Assembly (NCBI GenBank): GCA_020073085.1
Contig: JAIQFV010000016.1
Coordinates: 1-64,000 of the forward strand
DNA length: 64,000 nucleotides
Reading direction: 5' to 3'
Source of the DNA: Terriglobia bacterium
GTDB lineage: Bacteria > Acidobacteriota > Terriglobia > JAIQFV01
Every line of letters begins with the position of its first letter. Positions within the stretch are counted from its first letter, which is position 1. A model generated the notes under the pieces. That model had not been told where the DNA came from and made no database searches. It saw only the letters and a list, made by a program, of their open reading frames with translations. Below, in pieces: positions 28,529 through 38,368 of the stretch. Position numbers and translations under genes: made by a program.

Positions 28529-31306
28529 ATGGAAAAGTTCGTTTATTACTTTGGAAGCGGCAAGGCCGATGGAAACGGCCAAATGAAAGATCTGCTGGGA
28601 GGGAAGGGAGCAGGGCTTGCAGAAATGACCAACGCCGGCCTGCCCGTCCCGCCGGGCTTCACCATCTCGACGTCGGCATGCCGACTTTTCTATGAGAATG
28701 GAGGACGATTGACCGATGCCGTCAGCTCTGAGATTAATGCGGCCATCGAGCGACTCCAATCCACGGCGGGGAAGATGTTTGGCTCCACCGAGAAACCGCT
28801 CCTTGTTTCCGTTCGCTCCGGAGCCAAGTTTTCAATGCCCGGCATGATGGACACGGTCCTGAATCTCGGACTCAATGAGAAGACCGTGGAGGCCATGGCG
28901 CGACTGACTTCCAACGAGCGGTTCGCCTATGATGCCTATCGTCGATTCATCCAGATGTTTGGGAAGATCGTCCTGTCGGTTGATCCAATTCAGTTCGAAG
29001 AGACATTTGACCACGCCAAGAAAACAAACAAGGCGAAGCTGGACACCGATCTCGATGCCCGTGCGCTCCGGGAAGTCTGCAAGGCGTTTAAAAAAATCAT
29101 CAAGCGTTCCACGGGAGAGGAATTTCCATCGGATCCGTTAAAGCAGCTTGATCTTGCCATTAAGGCGGTCTTCTCTTCCTGGAACGGAAAGCGGGCGATC
29201 GACTACCGCCGCCTGAACAAGATTCCGGATGACCTGGGGACGGCCGTCAATATCGTGACCATGGTGTTTGGAAACATGGGAATCACCTCTGGCACCGGGG
29301 TGGCTTTCACTCGAAACCCTGCCACCGGCGACAACGAGTTGTATGGCGAATACCTCCCGAACGCCCAGGGAGAAGATGTCGTGGCGGGCGTTCGTACCCC
29401 CAAGCCAATATCTCAACTAAAGGATGAAATGCCCCCGGTCTACGAGGAGTTCTCCAAACTCGCCAGGCAGTTGGAGAAGCATTACAAGGATGTTCAGGAC
29501 ATGGAGTTTACCATCGAGAACGGCAAGCTGTGGATGCTGCAAACGCGCAATGCAAAACGAACCGGGCCCGCGGCTGTGAAGATCGCTGTGGACATGGTCC
29601 AAGAAGGGATGATCGACCAAGAAACCGCCCTGATGCGGGTAGAGCCCAGTCAACTCGACCAGTTGCTCCATCCCATGGTGGATCCCCAGGAGAAGATCAA
29701 GGTGATTGCAACCGGTCTCCCTGCCAGCCCGGGGGCCGCCAGTGGCAGGGTCGTCTTTGATCCTGACCTGGCGGAGAAGGAGGCTTCCAAAGGTGAGAAA
29801 GTGATCCTGGTGCGCATTGAAACATCGCCGGAGGATTTTCATGGAATGGTGGTCGCCCAAGCCATCTTGACGGCTCGCGGAGGCATGACCTCCCACGCAG
29901 CCGTCGTCGCACGCGGGATGGGGAAGTGTTGTGTCGCCGGCTGTTCTGAGTTGGAAATAAAGTATGATAAGAAATTGTTTAGTGCAAATAACCTAACCAT
30001 AAAGCAAGGGGACTGGATTACCTTAGACGGTACAGCGGGCCAGGTCATTCTGGGACGCCCGCGATTGATTGACCCTCAACCGGAACTTAATGTCTCCTTT
30101 GTTAAGCTCATGAACTGGGCCGATAAGATCCGAACCATGAAAGTTCGGACCAACGCCGATACGCCCCATGACGCGACGGTTGCGCGCAAGTTCGGCGCCG
30201 AAGGGATCGGTCTCTGCCGCACCGAACACATGTTTTTTGAAGGAGATCGGATCGACGCTGTCCGGCAGATGATTGTCGGAGCCGCCGATTACAAGAGGTT
30301 CCAGTTTCAAATCCAGCGGATTGAAACCGAACTCGTCAAAGTCACTTCGCAGAAGAAAATCAAGGAATTGAAGAGGGAAGTGGCGACCCTGAAGAAGCAG
30401 GTCGAGACTCCCAAGGCGCTCTACTTTGGGGCCATTAAGAAACTCCTCCCCATGCAACGCCAGGACTTCGTGGGGATCTTCCGCGCCATGGATGGCCTTC
30501 CTGTCACCATCCGCACCCTGGATCCCCCCTTGCATGAGTTCCTCCCGCACACGGAGGCCGACGTCCGGAAGCTGGCGAAGAAGCTCGGATACCCGGCCAG
30601 CGATCTAATGGCTAAATTTGCAGCCCTGCACGAGGTCAACCCGATGCTGGGACATCGGGGATGCCGGCTTGGGATTGTCTATCCCGAACTCACGGAAATG
30701 CAGGCCCGGGCGATCTTTGAAGCAGCTGCTCAGGTCCAGAAGGAAGGCATCAAGGTCATCCCGGAAGTCATGATTCCCCTGGTGGGCCACATTAATGAAC
30801 TAAAACTTCAGGAAACATCTGTAAGAAAAGTAGCAGAAGAAGTTAAATCTAGACTTAAAGTATCACTAGAATATCTAGTGGGAACGATGATTGAGCTTCC
30901 ACGCGCTGCTTTGACCGCCGGAGAAATCGCCTCGGTCGCCGAGTTTTTTTCCTTCGGCACAAACGACCTCACCCAGATGACTTACGGGCTGAGCCGCGAT
31001 GATGCGGGCAAATTCCTCCCGTTTTATATTGACAATGGCATCCTGAAGGACGACCCCTTTCAGACACTCGATCAGGAGGGGGTGGGCCAATTAATCACCT
31101 GGGCGGTCGAGAAGGGCCGGGCGGCGCGGCCCCAGTTGAAGGTGGGCATCTGCGGAGAACATGGTGGAGATCCCCGGTCTGTCGAATTTTGTTTCCGAAA
31201 CCACCTTAATTACGTGAGCTGTTCGCCGTATCGAGTTCCTATTGCGCGACTTGCAGCGGCGCAAGCGACCATCCAGGACAAGAGCGAAAGCGGCCGCACG
31301 GTTTGA
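28529..31306 (+). CDS. ppdK: Pyruvate, phosphate dikinase
   Basis: Interconverts pyruvate + ATP + Pi and phosphoenolpyruvate + AMP + PPi; in bacteria it serves gluconeogenesis or PPi-linked glycolysis. Domains: N-terminal ATP-grasp (MEKFVYYFGSGKADG onward, residues 1-340), swivelling phosphohistidine domain with His456 in GGMTSHAAVVARG, and PEP/pyruvate barrel with Cys875 in GICGEHGG. The start at 28529 is preferred because GGGAGAA lies upstream and it matches the family N-terminus; an ATG at 28511 has no ribosome binding site. The protein is longer than usual (925 against about 880): residues about 580-630 form a Lys/Glu-rich coiled-coil-like insert before KLLPMQRQDF. Two patches (29945-30012, 30790-30885) use AT-rich codons. 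Confidence 0.97.
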   Translation: MEKFVYYFGSGKADGNGQMKDLLGGKGAGLAEMTNAGLPVPPGFTISTSACRLFYENGGRLTDAVSSEINAAIERLQSTAGKMFGSTEKPLLVSVRSGAKFSMPGMMDTVLNLGLNEKTVEAMARLTSNERFAYDAYRRFIQMFGKIVLSVDPIQFEETFDHAKKTNKAKLDTDLDARALREVCKAFKKIIKRSTGEEFPSDPLKQLDLAIKAVFSSWNGKRAIDYRRLNKIPDDLGTAVNIVTMVFGNMGITSGTGVAFTRNPATGDNELYGEYLPNAQGEDVVAGVRTPKPISQLKDEMPPVYEEFSKLARQLEKHYKDVQDMEFTIENGKLWMLQTRNAKRTGPAAVKIAVDMVQEGMIDQETALMRVEPSQLDQLLHPMVDPQEKIKVIATGLPASPGAASGRVVFDPDLAEKEASKGEKVILVRIETSPEDFHGMVVAQAILTARGGMTSHAAVVARGMGKCCVAGCSELEIKYDKKLFSANNLTIKQGDWITLDGTAGQVILGRPRLIDPQPELNVSFVKLMNWADKIRTMKVRTNADTPHDATVARKFGAEGIGLCRTEHMFFEGDRIDAVRQMIVGAADYKRFQFQIQRIETELVKVTSQKKIKELKREVATLKKQVETPKALYFGAIKKLLPMQRQDFVGIFRAMDGLPVTIRTLDPPLHEFLPHTEADVRKLAKKLGYPASDLMAKFAALHEVNPMLGHRGCRLGIVYPELTEMQARAIFEAAAQVQKEGIKVIPEVMIPLVGHINELKLQETSVRKVAEEVKSRLKVSLEYLVGTMIELPRAALTAGEIASVAEFFSFGTNDLTQMTYGLSRDDAGKFLPFYIDNGILKDDPFQTLDQEGVGQLITWAVEKGRAARPQLKVGICGEHGGDPRSVEFCFRNHLNYVSCSPYRVPIARLAAAQATIQDKSESGRTV

Positions 31307-31426
31307 TCCCGCTGAGGATGCGTCTTTATTAAGTGTGATATAAGAAGCAGAAGGTTTTTTCCGCTCATAGGGTGTATGATTTAACCTCAACCTGAAGAGG
31401 GCTTGTCTCTTCCCGAGGGCAGAATC

Positions 31427-32134
31427 ATGATATCGGACCTTGCCTTTCTCAAACGAACCATGCTGTTTGCTGATCTTCCTCCGAGAGAACTGGAGCGGGT
31501 CGCCTTTTTAATCCAGGAGCGCAAATTTTCCAAACACCAGATTGTTTTCCTTGAAGAAGAGGCCGGGAATTACATGTACATCGTCAAAAAGGGCCAGGTC
31601 AAGGTCACCAAAATGGCTGCCAATGGCAAAGAGCGGATCCTGACCATTCATAAGGAAGGCGACTCCTTTGGTGAACTTTCGCTGTTGGATAACCGGATGG
31701 TCCCTGCGTCAGTCACCGCCATGACCTCGGTCGTGATCTGGTGCATGAATAAACAGGATTTTCTGAGCGTGGTTTTGAACAACCAGAAGGTGCTGCTCAA
31801 GGTGGTCCAGGTCCTCAGCGGAGAGCTCCGGAAGGCCTGGTCCCAGATCCAGGCGCTGACGATTCTGGACGCGGACAATAGAATCAAGGCCACACTGGTA
31901 AAACTCTCCCAGGAAAACGGATTTCAAACTGAAGCCGGTGTCCAGCTCAGGTATCGCCTGACTCACCAGGAAATTGGAGATATGGCCGCGACTTCCCGTG
32001 AGACCGTTACTCGTTTCCTGACTGTCTGTCAAAAACGTAAAGTTCTCAGCTTCTCGGAAAGCAATTCCATCATACTGCATCCCGGCTTCTTCGGGAGACC
32101 AACCAAGGATGTCCGTTCACAAGTAAAGAGCTAG
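31427..32134 (+). CDS. Crp/Fnr family transcriptional regulator
   Basis: Cyclic-nucleotide-binding-fold regulator, 235 residues. The cupin-like sensor spans residues about 10-125 (FLKRTMLFADLPPRELERVAFLIQERKF, VKKGQVKVTKMAANGKERILTIHKEGDSFGELSLLDNRMVPASVTAM), then the dimer helix, then a winged helix-turn-helix (LTHQEIGDMAATSRETVTRFLTVCQKRKVLSF). GELSLLDN followed by PASVTAM resembles the cAMP-binding phosphate cassette. The Fnr-type N-terminal Fe-S cysteines are missing, so oxygen sensing through a cluster is unlikely. The ATG at 31427 has GAGGGC upstream; a TTG at 31403 with GAAGAGG is the alternative. Target genes are unknown. Confidence 0.92.
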   Translation: MISDLAFLKRTMLFADLPPRELERVAFLIQERKFSKHQIVFLEEEAGNYMYIVKKGQVKVTKMAANGKERILTIHKEGDSFGELSLLDNRMVPASVTAMTSVVIWCMNKQDFLSVVLNNQKVLLKVVQVLSGELRKAWSQIQALTILDADNRIKATLVKLSQENGFQTEAGVQLRYRLTHQEIGDMAATSRETVTRFLTVCQKRKVLSFSESNSIILHPGFFGRPTKDVRSQVKS

Positions 32135-32544
32135 CAATAGCATACCACAGCCATTCTAAACAAATAGTCTAAAAGCGCAGCGAACTCTGAGCAGCCACAT
32201 TCTTCCAAAAAAGAAGGGTTTATGTGAATAACCTGTGAAAATGTGCAAACCTTCCCACCCTGTATTTTACATAATATATGTTATCGGTCATTGATGGTCA
32301 ATAAATCTGATTGAATCCAGGGACCAGCCCGACTCCCCCCTTCTTTGCATCTTGGGACTCTTCGAACCGGATGCCTCACCTCCTGGCGCACCCGGAGGTT
32401 GGGACAATCGTGCTGGATGAAATCGCGGGGAATGAGGATCGAGTAATGGCGCCACGGAGACTTTTAGCGTGACGCCGCCAAAAGCCCTAAGTTATCATCC
32501 GAAGGTGTTACGCCCTCTGGATCTGCAGATCATCGAGGTGAGCT
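32135..32544. other. AT-rich intergenic region with DnaA-box-like motifs
   Basis: About 410 bp without a gene. It contains TGTGAATAA (32223-32231, reverse complement TTATTCACA, a DnaA-box-like 9-mer) followed two bases later by TGTGAAAAT (32234-32242), then an AT-rich stretch with the small palindrome ACATA-ATA-TATGT (about 32269-32281). This could be part of a promoter, or chance similarity. Confidence 0.4.
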
Positions 32545-32988
32545 ATGCAAAGATGTCGGAATAGGGCCATTCGGGAGCCAGCCCTTCTAGCATTCATACT
32601 TTTTTTCTTTTTCTGCATCGTGCCGTCGGTGGGCTGGGTGGCAGCTTCTTTTTGCCAGTCAGGGGCATCCTCCTCTCATTCTAAGGGTTCAGGCCGGAGT
32701 GACTTGGATCCCAGGACAGCCTCCCTTCCACAAGTTCGAGAACCGCAGGAGCCACGGCCTTCAGAGCAGGAAATAGAAATGGAACGCAAGCGGGAAATTG
32801 CGAGGAAGAAGCAGAATTACGAGGACACCAAGAAATTGGCGGACCAGCTATTGAAGACGGTCCAGGATCTAAAGAGCTCGATCGATAAGGCCGGGGAAAA
32901 CACGCTGCCTTTGGATGCTGTGAAGAAAACAGATGAAATCGAATCCCTTGCGAAGAAGATCAAATCGAAGCTGAAGGGTGTCGGGTAA
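32545..32988 (+). CDS. Small secreted protein with C-terminal coiled-coil region
   Basis: Unrecognised 147-residue protein. Residues about 13-36 form a hydrophobic signal sequence or anchor (LLAFILFFFFCIVPSVGWVAA). A Pro/Ser-rich linker follows (40-75), then a highly charged helical part (EQEIEMERKREIARKKQNYEDTK through KLKGVG) that looks like a coiled coil. Similar short exported KKQNYEDTKKLADQL-type proteins occur in Acidobacteriota as far as I recall, without known function. It is convergent with ddl, 32 bp away. The upstream GAGGTGAGCTATG is a good ribosome binding site. Confidence 0.75.
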   Translation: MQRCRNRAIREPALLAFILFFFFCIVPSVGWVAASFCQSGASSSHSKGSGRSDLDPRTASLPQVREPQEPRPSEQEIEMERKREIARKKQNYEDTKKLADQLLKTVQDLKSSIDKAGENTLPLDAVKKTDEIESLAKKIKSKLKGVG

Positions 32989-33020
32989 GAGCGGCCTTGA
33001 CGGTGTGTGAGGGGAAGAAA

Positions 33021-34196
33021 TCAGGCTCCGGGGTGGCCCGGTTTGGGTCTTTCGTAACTGCATATCAACTGGGTCCGGCTGGCATGGCGCTCCATAGCCA
33101 GTTGAAGCAGACGGTCGATCAGTTCGGTATAGGAGATTCCGCTGGCCTCCCAGAGTTTTGGATACATGCTGATCTTGGTAAATCCCGGGATCGTGTTGAT
33201 CTCATTGACATAGACCTTACCAGAAGGCCTTTCGACGAAGAAGTCGACTCTTGCCATCCCGGTACAGTCGATGGCGGTATAAGCGGCGACTGCTAACTTC
33301 CTGACCCGCTTGAGTTGGGCCTTCGTGAGCTTTGCCGGGATGATCAGCCGTGAGCCTTCATCGATGTATTTCGCCTCATAATCATAAAATTCGTGGACCG
33401 AAATCACCTCCCCGGGGACCGAGGCCAAGGGGGCTTGGTTGCCCAGAACGGAGCATTCAATCTCTCGGCCAACAATTCCCTGCTCCACGAGCACCTTTTC
33501 ATCATACCGGAGCGCATCCGCAAAGGCTCGCTCCAGTTCTCTGACGGAATGGACCTTGTGAATCCCCACCGACGAACCGGAGTTTGCCGGTTTGACAAAG
33601 CATGGGAAGCCAATTTTTGAGGCGATGCTTTGTTTGCAGGCGGCACGACGTGAACTGAGTTCCTCTTTCCTGAAGACCAGAAATTTCGGAATCGGGAGCC
33701 CCGCATCCCTGAACAGCCGCTTCATGACATCCTTGTCCATGCCCACGGCGGAGGCCAGGACTCCTCCGCCCACATAAGGGATTCCCGCCAACTCCAACAG
33801 CCCTTGAATCGTCCCGTCTTCGCCGAAGCGGCCGTGCAGAACAGGAAAAACCACATCGATTGCATTGCTTTCGAGGGGGCCCCGGGAGGGACGATGTGCC
33901 AGGGATGCAGTTGACCCGCCCTGACTTTCCGAGGGCGCGGGCATTGGGAGGATCTCTTTCACTTGCGGATCCGGGGGGATCAGAATGGGCCGGCCTGCCT
34001 CGATGACCTCTTGCGGGATCAGTTTCTTGGCGCCCTCTCCCAAGACCCATCGTCCGGTCTTGGTAATCCCAATAGGCACAATCTCATATTTGTCCCTGTC
34101 GATGGACGCAATGATGGATGCCGCAGAGGAGAGAGAGACCTCGTGCTCCGATGACTTGCCCCCAAAAATGACTCCAACCCGGATCTTCTTTGCCAT
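33021..34196 (-). CDS. ddl: D-alanine--D-alanine ligase
   Basis: ATP-grasp ligase that makes the D-Ala-D-Ala dipeptide for peptidoglycan; cytoplasmic. It has 391 residues, including an insertion (about 70-100, KEILPMPAPSESQGGSTASL) seen in the longer VanA/Ddl subgroup. Family signatures are IRVGVIFGGKSSEHEVSLSSAASI at the start, VFPVLHGRFGEDGTIQGLLELAGIPYVG, GFPCFVKPANSGSSVGIHKV and ARVDFFVERPSGKVYVNEINTIPGFTKISMYPKLWEASGISY. It lies 63 bp downstream of asnS on the same strand, possibly cotranscribed. Confidence 0.96.
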   Translation of the reverse strand: MAKKIRVGVIFGGKSSEHEVSLSSAASIIASIDRDKYEIVPIGITKTGRWVLGEGAKKLIPQEVIEAGRPILIPPDPQVKEILPMPAPSESQGGSTASLAHRPSRGPLESNAIDVVFPVLHGRFGEDGTIQGLLELAGIPYVGGGVLASAVGMDKDVMKRLFRDAGLPIPKFLVFRKEELSSRRAACKQSIASKIGFPCFVKPANSGSSVGIHKVHSVRELERAFADALRYDEKVLVEQGIVGREIECSVLGNQAPLASVPGEVISVHEFYDYEAKYIDEGSRLIIPAKLTKAQLKRVRKLAVAAYTAIDCTGMARVDFFVERPSGKVYVNEINTIPGFTKISMYPKLWEASGISYTELIDRLLQLAMERHASRTQLICSYERPKPGHPGA

Positions 34197-34259
34197 GCGT
34201 TAGACCTTCTGGCACCTACACATTCAAAATTTGTAAGAGCGTTTCGAACCCTTATCGTC

Positions 34260-35561
34260 TCAGGGATAGTTCCTTTGAATCGTTCTCGGGAAAGGGATCG
34301 CCTCCCGCAGATGTTCAATTCCACAGATCCAGGCGACACATCGTTCAATCCCCATTCCAAATCCGCCATGGGGGACGCTGCCATACTTTCGCAGATCCAG
34401 GTACCAGGTGAATGCTTCTGGCGGCAAATTGTGCTCCTGAATTCGCTTGACCAGGCCTTCATAGCTTGAGAGGCGCTCCCCTCCCCCGATGATCTCGCCG
34501 TACCCTTCCGGTGCCAGCACATCAACGCAGCAGGCCAATTCTGGCCGGTGAGGATCGGGTTCCATGTAGAACGCCTTCACCTGGCTCGGGTAATGATGCA
34601 CCAGGACCGGACGGTCAAAATTCTCTGAGATCAGGGTCTCGTCCGGTGCCCCGAAGTCCCCTCCCCACTCAAATGCGGTGCCCTTTTCCTTGAGCAACTT
34701 CACCGCATCGTCGTAATGCAACCGGGGAAAGGGTTTCTGCACTCTTTCAAGGGGGGCCATATCGCGTTCCAGCGCCTTTAACTCAGCCCGGCGGTTGGTG
34801 ATGACTCGCCCGACAATCGAGCAGATGAAATCTTCGGCCAAATTCATGACGTCTTCCAGGCGCGCATAGCTCATCTCGGGTTCGACCATCCAGAATTCAG
34901 TCAGGTGCCGCCGGGTCTTGGATTTCTCAGCCCGAAACGTTGGCCCAAAGCAGTAGGTCTTCCCAAAGGCAGCCGCTGTTGCTTCGTTGTAAAGCTGTCC
35001 CGACTGCGTCAAAAAGGCCTTCTGCCCGAAATAATCCACCTCGAATAATGTGGTTGTCCCTTCACAGGCCGCCGGTGTAAACACAGGAGTGTCCACCAAG
35101 GTAAAGTCGTGGGAGTCGAAGTAATCGCGAACCGCGCGGATCACCTCGTGACGCACCTTCAGGATGGCATGTTGGCGCAAGGAGCGGAGCCACAGGTGCC
35201 GTCGATCCAATAGAAATTCGATACCGTGCTCTTTGGGAGTGATCGGGTAGGGATCGTTGGGTGAAACCGTTTGCACAGGTTCGAGGTGGGTCACACTGAT
35301 TTCAAAGCCGCCTGGCGCGCGCTTTTCTTCCCGGATCGTTCCTTGAATAATGACTGAGGATTCCTGACTCAGGTTCTTGGCAATTTGAAAAACTTCGGGG
35401 GAGACCTCTTTCGCGGAAACGACGCCCTGGATGATCCCTGTGCCGTCCCGGAACTGAGGGAACAACAGCTTCCCGCTTTCCCGCAGGTTGTACAACCATC
35501 CCTTGAGTTCCACCGTCTCCCCGACGTGCCGGGCAATCTTCTCGATGGTCGCAGAAACCAC
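34260..35561 (-). CDS. asnS: Asparagine--tRNA ligase
   Basis: Class IIb aminoacyl-tRNA synthetase that charges tRNA-Asn, 433 residues. It has an N-terminal OB anticodon-binding domain ([25 protein letters not shown]) and the class II core, with [53 protein letters not shown] and the C-terminal [15 protein letters not shown]. The start is a GTG at 35561, because a perfect AAGGAGG (35567-35573) lies 5 nt upstream; the open frame continues 15 codons further without support. Its presence suggests direct charging of Asn rather than only transamidation. Confidence 0.96.
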   Translation of the reverse strand: MVSATIEKIARHVGETVELKGWLYNLRESGKLLFPQFRDGTGIIQGVVSAKEVSPEVFQIAKNLSQESSVIIQGTIREEKRAPGGFEISVTHLEPVQTVSPNDPYPITPKEHGIEFLLDRRHLWLRSLRQHAILKVRHEVIRAVRDYFDSHDFTLVDTPVFTPAACEGTTTLFEVDYFGQKAFLTQSGQLYNEATAAAFGKTYCFGPTFRAEKSKTRRHLTEFWMVEPEMSYARLEDVMNLAEDFICSIVGRVITNRRAELKALERDMAPLERVQKPFPRLHYDDAVKLLKEKGTAFEWGGDFGAPDETLISENFDRPVLVHHYPSQVKAFYMEPDPHRPELACCVDVLAPEGYGEIIGGGERLSSYEGLVKRIQEHNLPPEAFTWYLDLRKYGSVPHGGFGMGIERCVAWICGIEHLREAIPFPRTIQRNYP

Positions 35562-35764
35562 GCCAACCTCCTTGTCAGTGCGACTCCTCAGCGCTGCCAG
35601 CCGCACGTGCTCACATCACCAACAGGAAAGGCGGTAATCTAGCAGAACCTCCCGCCTTTGCATAGAACCTTGCGCCGAGAACCACCGGCATGCTCCTACT
35701 GACTCCCGCCACCCGAGACATCGCGACCGTGAACCCGATTAATTCCGACTCCCTGGAAGTGAGC

Positions 35765-37498
35765 TCAATATCCCATGGCCTTGCCACTCCGCCGGGGATC
35801 AGCGGCCCCCATTCGAACTCCAGTCTTGGGATCAACCAGGATCGCTTGAGCGTCCCCTAAGAACTGGTTGCCCCACAACGGGGAGACCATGAGTTTGAGT
35901 TGATACCCCTCAGTGCGAAGAATGGTCAAGGTATCTGCCGAAAAGCCCACGGGCTCGACCTGTAATTCATCAGGCATCCATTGATGGTGAATGCGCGGTG
36001 CGTCCACCGCCTCTTGAATGTTCATCCCAAAATCGATGACGTTGATGATGGTTTGAAGCACCGTATTAATGATGGTGGGCCCTCCGGGACTCCCTGTCAC
36101 CATGAATAACTTCCCGTCTTTGAGCACCACAGTGGGCGTCATCGCCGACAGGGGACGCTTGCGCGGCTGAATCGAATTGCTTGGAGACTGGATCAGTCCG
36201 AACATATTGGGGGTTCCGGGCTTGCTTGTGAAATCATCCATCTCATCATTTAAGAGGAAACCGAGACCCTTCACCGTCACCCCGCTTCCGTAACCCGCGT
36301 TCAAGGTATAGGTATTTGCCACGGCATTTCCCCACTGGTCGACAATGGAGTAATGCGTGGTCTCGGTGCCTTCGTACGCAAAGGGATTGGGATTGTGGAC
36401 GGCCGCGCTCGCGGTGGCTTCGGTCGGATTAATTTCCCGCGCCAAGGTATCGGAATACTCTTTGGAGATGAGACCCGCGACCGGGACCTTTACAAAATCG
36501 GCGTCGCCCATGAATTGCGCACGGTCCGCAAAGGCGCGGCGCATGCTCTCGGCTTCGAGGTGGAGGGCAGCGGCCGACAGGGCCCCCATCGACTTGAGAT
36601 CAAAATGTTCCAGGGTATTCAGAATTTCGATGAGGGCCGTACCGCCGGAGCTGGGAGGCGGCGCAGAAATGATTTCATATCCCCGGTAAGTTCCCCTTAC
36701 GGGAGCCCGCAGTTTAGCTGAATACTCCTTGAGATCCTTCTCGGTGATAAGTCCCCCGTGCGCCGCCATATCCGCGGCCATCTTCCTCGCTGTCTCCCCC
36801 TCGTAAAATTCCCTCGGCCCCTTCGCGGCGATTCGTTCCAGCGTATCGGCCAGTTCCGGCTGCTTGAAGATTTCTCCCTCCTCATAGAATCTTCCGTCCC
36901 TCAGAAAGATCCGCTTTGATTCCGGAAATTGAGCAAGAAGTTTTGCCGCATTGCGGAGGGATTGACTGAAGGGGTAGCTGACACTGAACCCGTCCCGGGC
37001 GAGATGGATCGAAGGCTGGATGACGTCCGACCATTTCAGAGTGCCGTATTTCTGGAGGGCGAGATATAAACCGGCCACGGTTCCAGGAACACCCACTGCC
37101 CGGTATCCCACGATGCTGGCGTCCTTGACGAGATTTCCGTCGGAGTCCTGATACATGTTCGGCATCGCCTTGCCGGGCGCCATCTCCCGGTAGTCCACGA
37201 AATCCGTCTCTCCGTTATTCAACCGGATGAGCATGAATCCCCCACCGCCAATGTTGCCGGCAAAGGGATGGGTCACCGCCAGGGCGAACCCGACCGCCAC
37301 GGCCGCGTCAACGGCATTACCGCCCCGCTCCAAGATTTCAAGCCCCACTTTCGAGGCCTTGGCCTCGGAACTGACAACCATTCCCCGGGGGCCCCGAACC
37401 GGCGCATGTGACGCCGCAAATGGGCATGGGTTCCAACAAGAAAGGGTGAGGCCTAGAACCAAACCGATTCGAAAAATAGTGCCTTTGCGAGAGCTCAT
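35765..37498 (-). CDS. ggt: Gamma-glutamyltransferase
   Basis: Periplasmic enzyme that cleaves gamma-glutamyl bonds (glutathione and similar) and self-processes into two subunits. It has 577 residues with a signal peptide (IFRIGLVLGLTLSCWNPCPFAASHA). GMVVSSEAKASKVGLEILERGGNAVDAAVAVGFALAVTHPFAGNIGGGGFMLI is the classic N-terminal block. The cleavage and nucleophile Thr is Thr380 in TETTHYSIVDQWGNAV. SSGGTALIEILN and TGSPGGPTIINTVLQ complete the site. It could supply Glu and Cys-Gly for the transporters at 38645-41649, but these are on the other strand. Confidence 0.95.
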   Translation of the reverse strand: MSSRKGTIFRIGLVLGLTLSCWNPCPFAASHAPVRGPRGMVVSSEAKASKVGLEILERGGNAVDAAVAVGFALAVTHPFAGNIGGGGFMLIRLNNGETDFVDYREMAPGKAMPNMYQDSDGNLVKDASIVGYRAVGVPGTVAGLYLALQKYGTLKWSDVIQPSIHLARDGFSVSYPFSQSLRNAAKLLAQFPESKRIFLRDGRFYEEGEIFKQPELADTLERIAAKGPREFYEGETARKMAADMAAHGGLITEKDLKEYSAKLRAPVRGTYRGYEIISAPPPSSGGTALIEILNTLEHFDLKSMGALSAAALHLEAESMRRAFADRAQFMGDADFVKVPVAGLISKEYSDTLAREINPTEATASAAVHNPNPFAYEGTETTHYSIVDQWGNAVANTYTLNAGYGSGVTVKGLGFLLNDEMDDFTSKPGTPNMFGLIQSPSNSIQPRKRPLSAMTPTVVLKDGKLFMVTGSPGGPTIINTVLQTIINVIDFGMNIQEAVDAPRIHHQWMPDELQVEPVGFSADTLTILRTEGYQLKLMVSPLWGNQFLGDAQAILVDPKTGVRMGAADPRRSGKAMGY

Positions 37499-37624
37499 GA
37501 GTTGACCTCTCTCAAGCTATGAAGTGCCGCCCGGACCCCGCGCATCCAATCGTGATTTAGGCTGCAGATTGACCGACGGAAGTTTGGTCAGCCGGGGGGA
37601 TTTCCGAAAACCAGGACCCCATGA

Positions 37625-38368
37625 TCAGGATCGCTCGCTGATGATCACCATCCGGCGGCTGGAGATGGAAAAAGGAGAGCAGTCCCGACCGCCATAGGTG
37701 GAAACAATCTTCATGCCGACCGATTCGATGAGCTCTTCCAACTCTGAGAGTGAGTACACTCGCAGATCGAAGCTGAACTCCCGGTGAACTCCCCTGTCGA
37801 TCACGATCCGGCGCCCGTGGACGCGACTGGTCCGAGCGTTATAACTGACGTCATCCAGATACAAATAGTCCTGCTCCAGTTCGTCCCATCGCCGCGGCTG
37901 CGCCTCGATCTGGTGCAAAATCCAATCCCGGTTGACCGTTTCTAAGAGAAATTTTCCACCCTTATGGAGGGCCCGGGCGACCCCCTCCAGAACCTTGATA
38001 TTTTCCCGGTGAGGAAAGTATCCGAAGCTCGTGAAGTAGGAGTAGACCCCCTCAAAGTTATTCTTGTAAGTGAGCCTCCGCATGTCTCCCACCTCAAAGT
38101 GTACTTCGAGGTGCCGTCGTCCGGCCTCTTCCTCGGCCATTCGAATGAAACGCTCACTGAGATCCAGCCCGGTGACCTTGAAGCCTTGTTCGGCCAGAAT
38201 GAGGGCGTGCCGGCCATGCCCACAGGCGAGATCGAGTATCTCAGAATCGGCAGGGGCTCCGAGGGCGGATTCAATGAACTCCGCCTCGCTTCGATTCCGC
38301 TCATCGGTGAAGGTGTGCATATAAATACGGTCGTAATCCTCGGTGAATGCGTCCTCATACCAGGCCAT
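37625..38368 (-). CDS. Class I SAM-dependent methyltransferase
   Basis: A 247-residue Rossmann-fold methyltransferase. The SAM-binding motif I is ILDLACGHGRHALILAEQG (residues about 43-61). Acidic motif II is VTGLDLSERFIRMAEEEA, then EVGDMRRL and SYFTSFGYF. The C-terminal part (DDVSYNARTSRVHGRRIVIDRG) is beta-rich as in ubiE/small-molecule types. The substrate is unknown. The first codon lies 277 bp from the divergent symporter gene. Confidence 0.88.
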   Translation of the reverse strand: MAWYEDAFTEDYDRIYMHTFTDERNRSEAEFIESALGAPADSEILDLACGHGRHALILAEQGFKVTGLDLSERFIRMAEEEAGRRHLEVHFEVGDMRRLTYKNNFEGVYSYFTSFGYFPHRENIKVLEGVARALHKGGKFLLETVNRDWILHQIEAQPRRWDELEQDYLYLDDVSYNARTSRVHGRRIVIDRGVHREFSFDLRVYSLSELEELIESVGMKIVSTYGGRDCSPFSISSRRMVIISERS

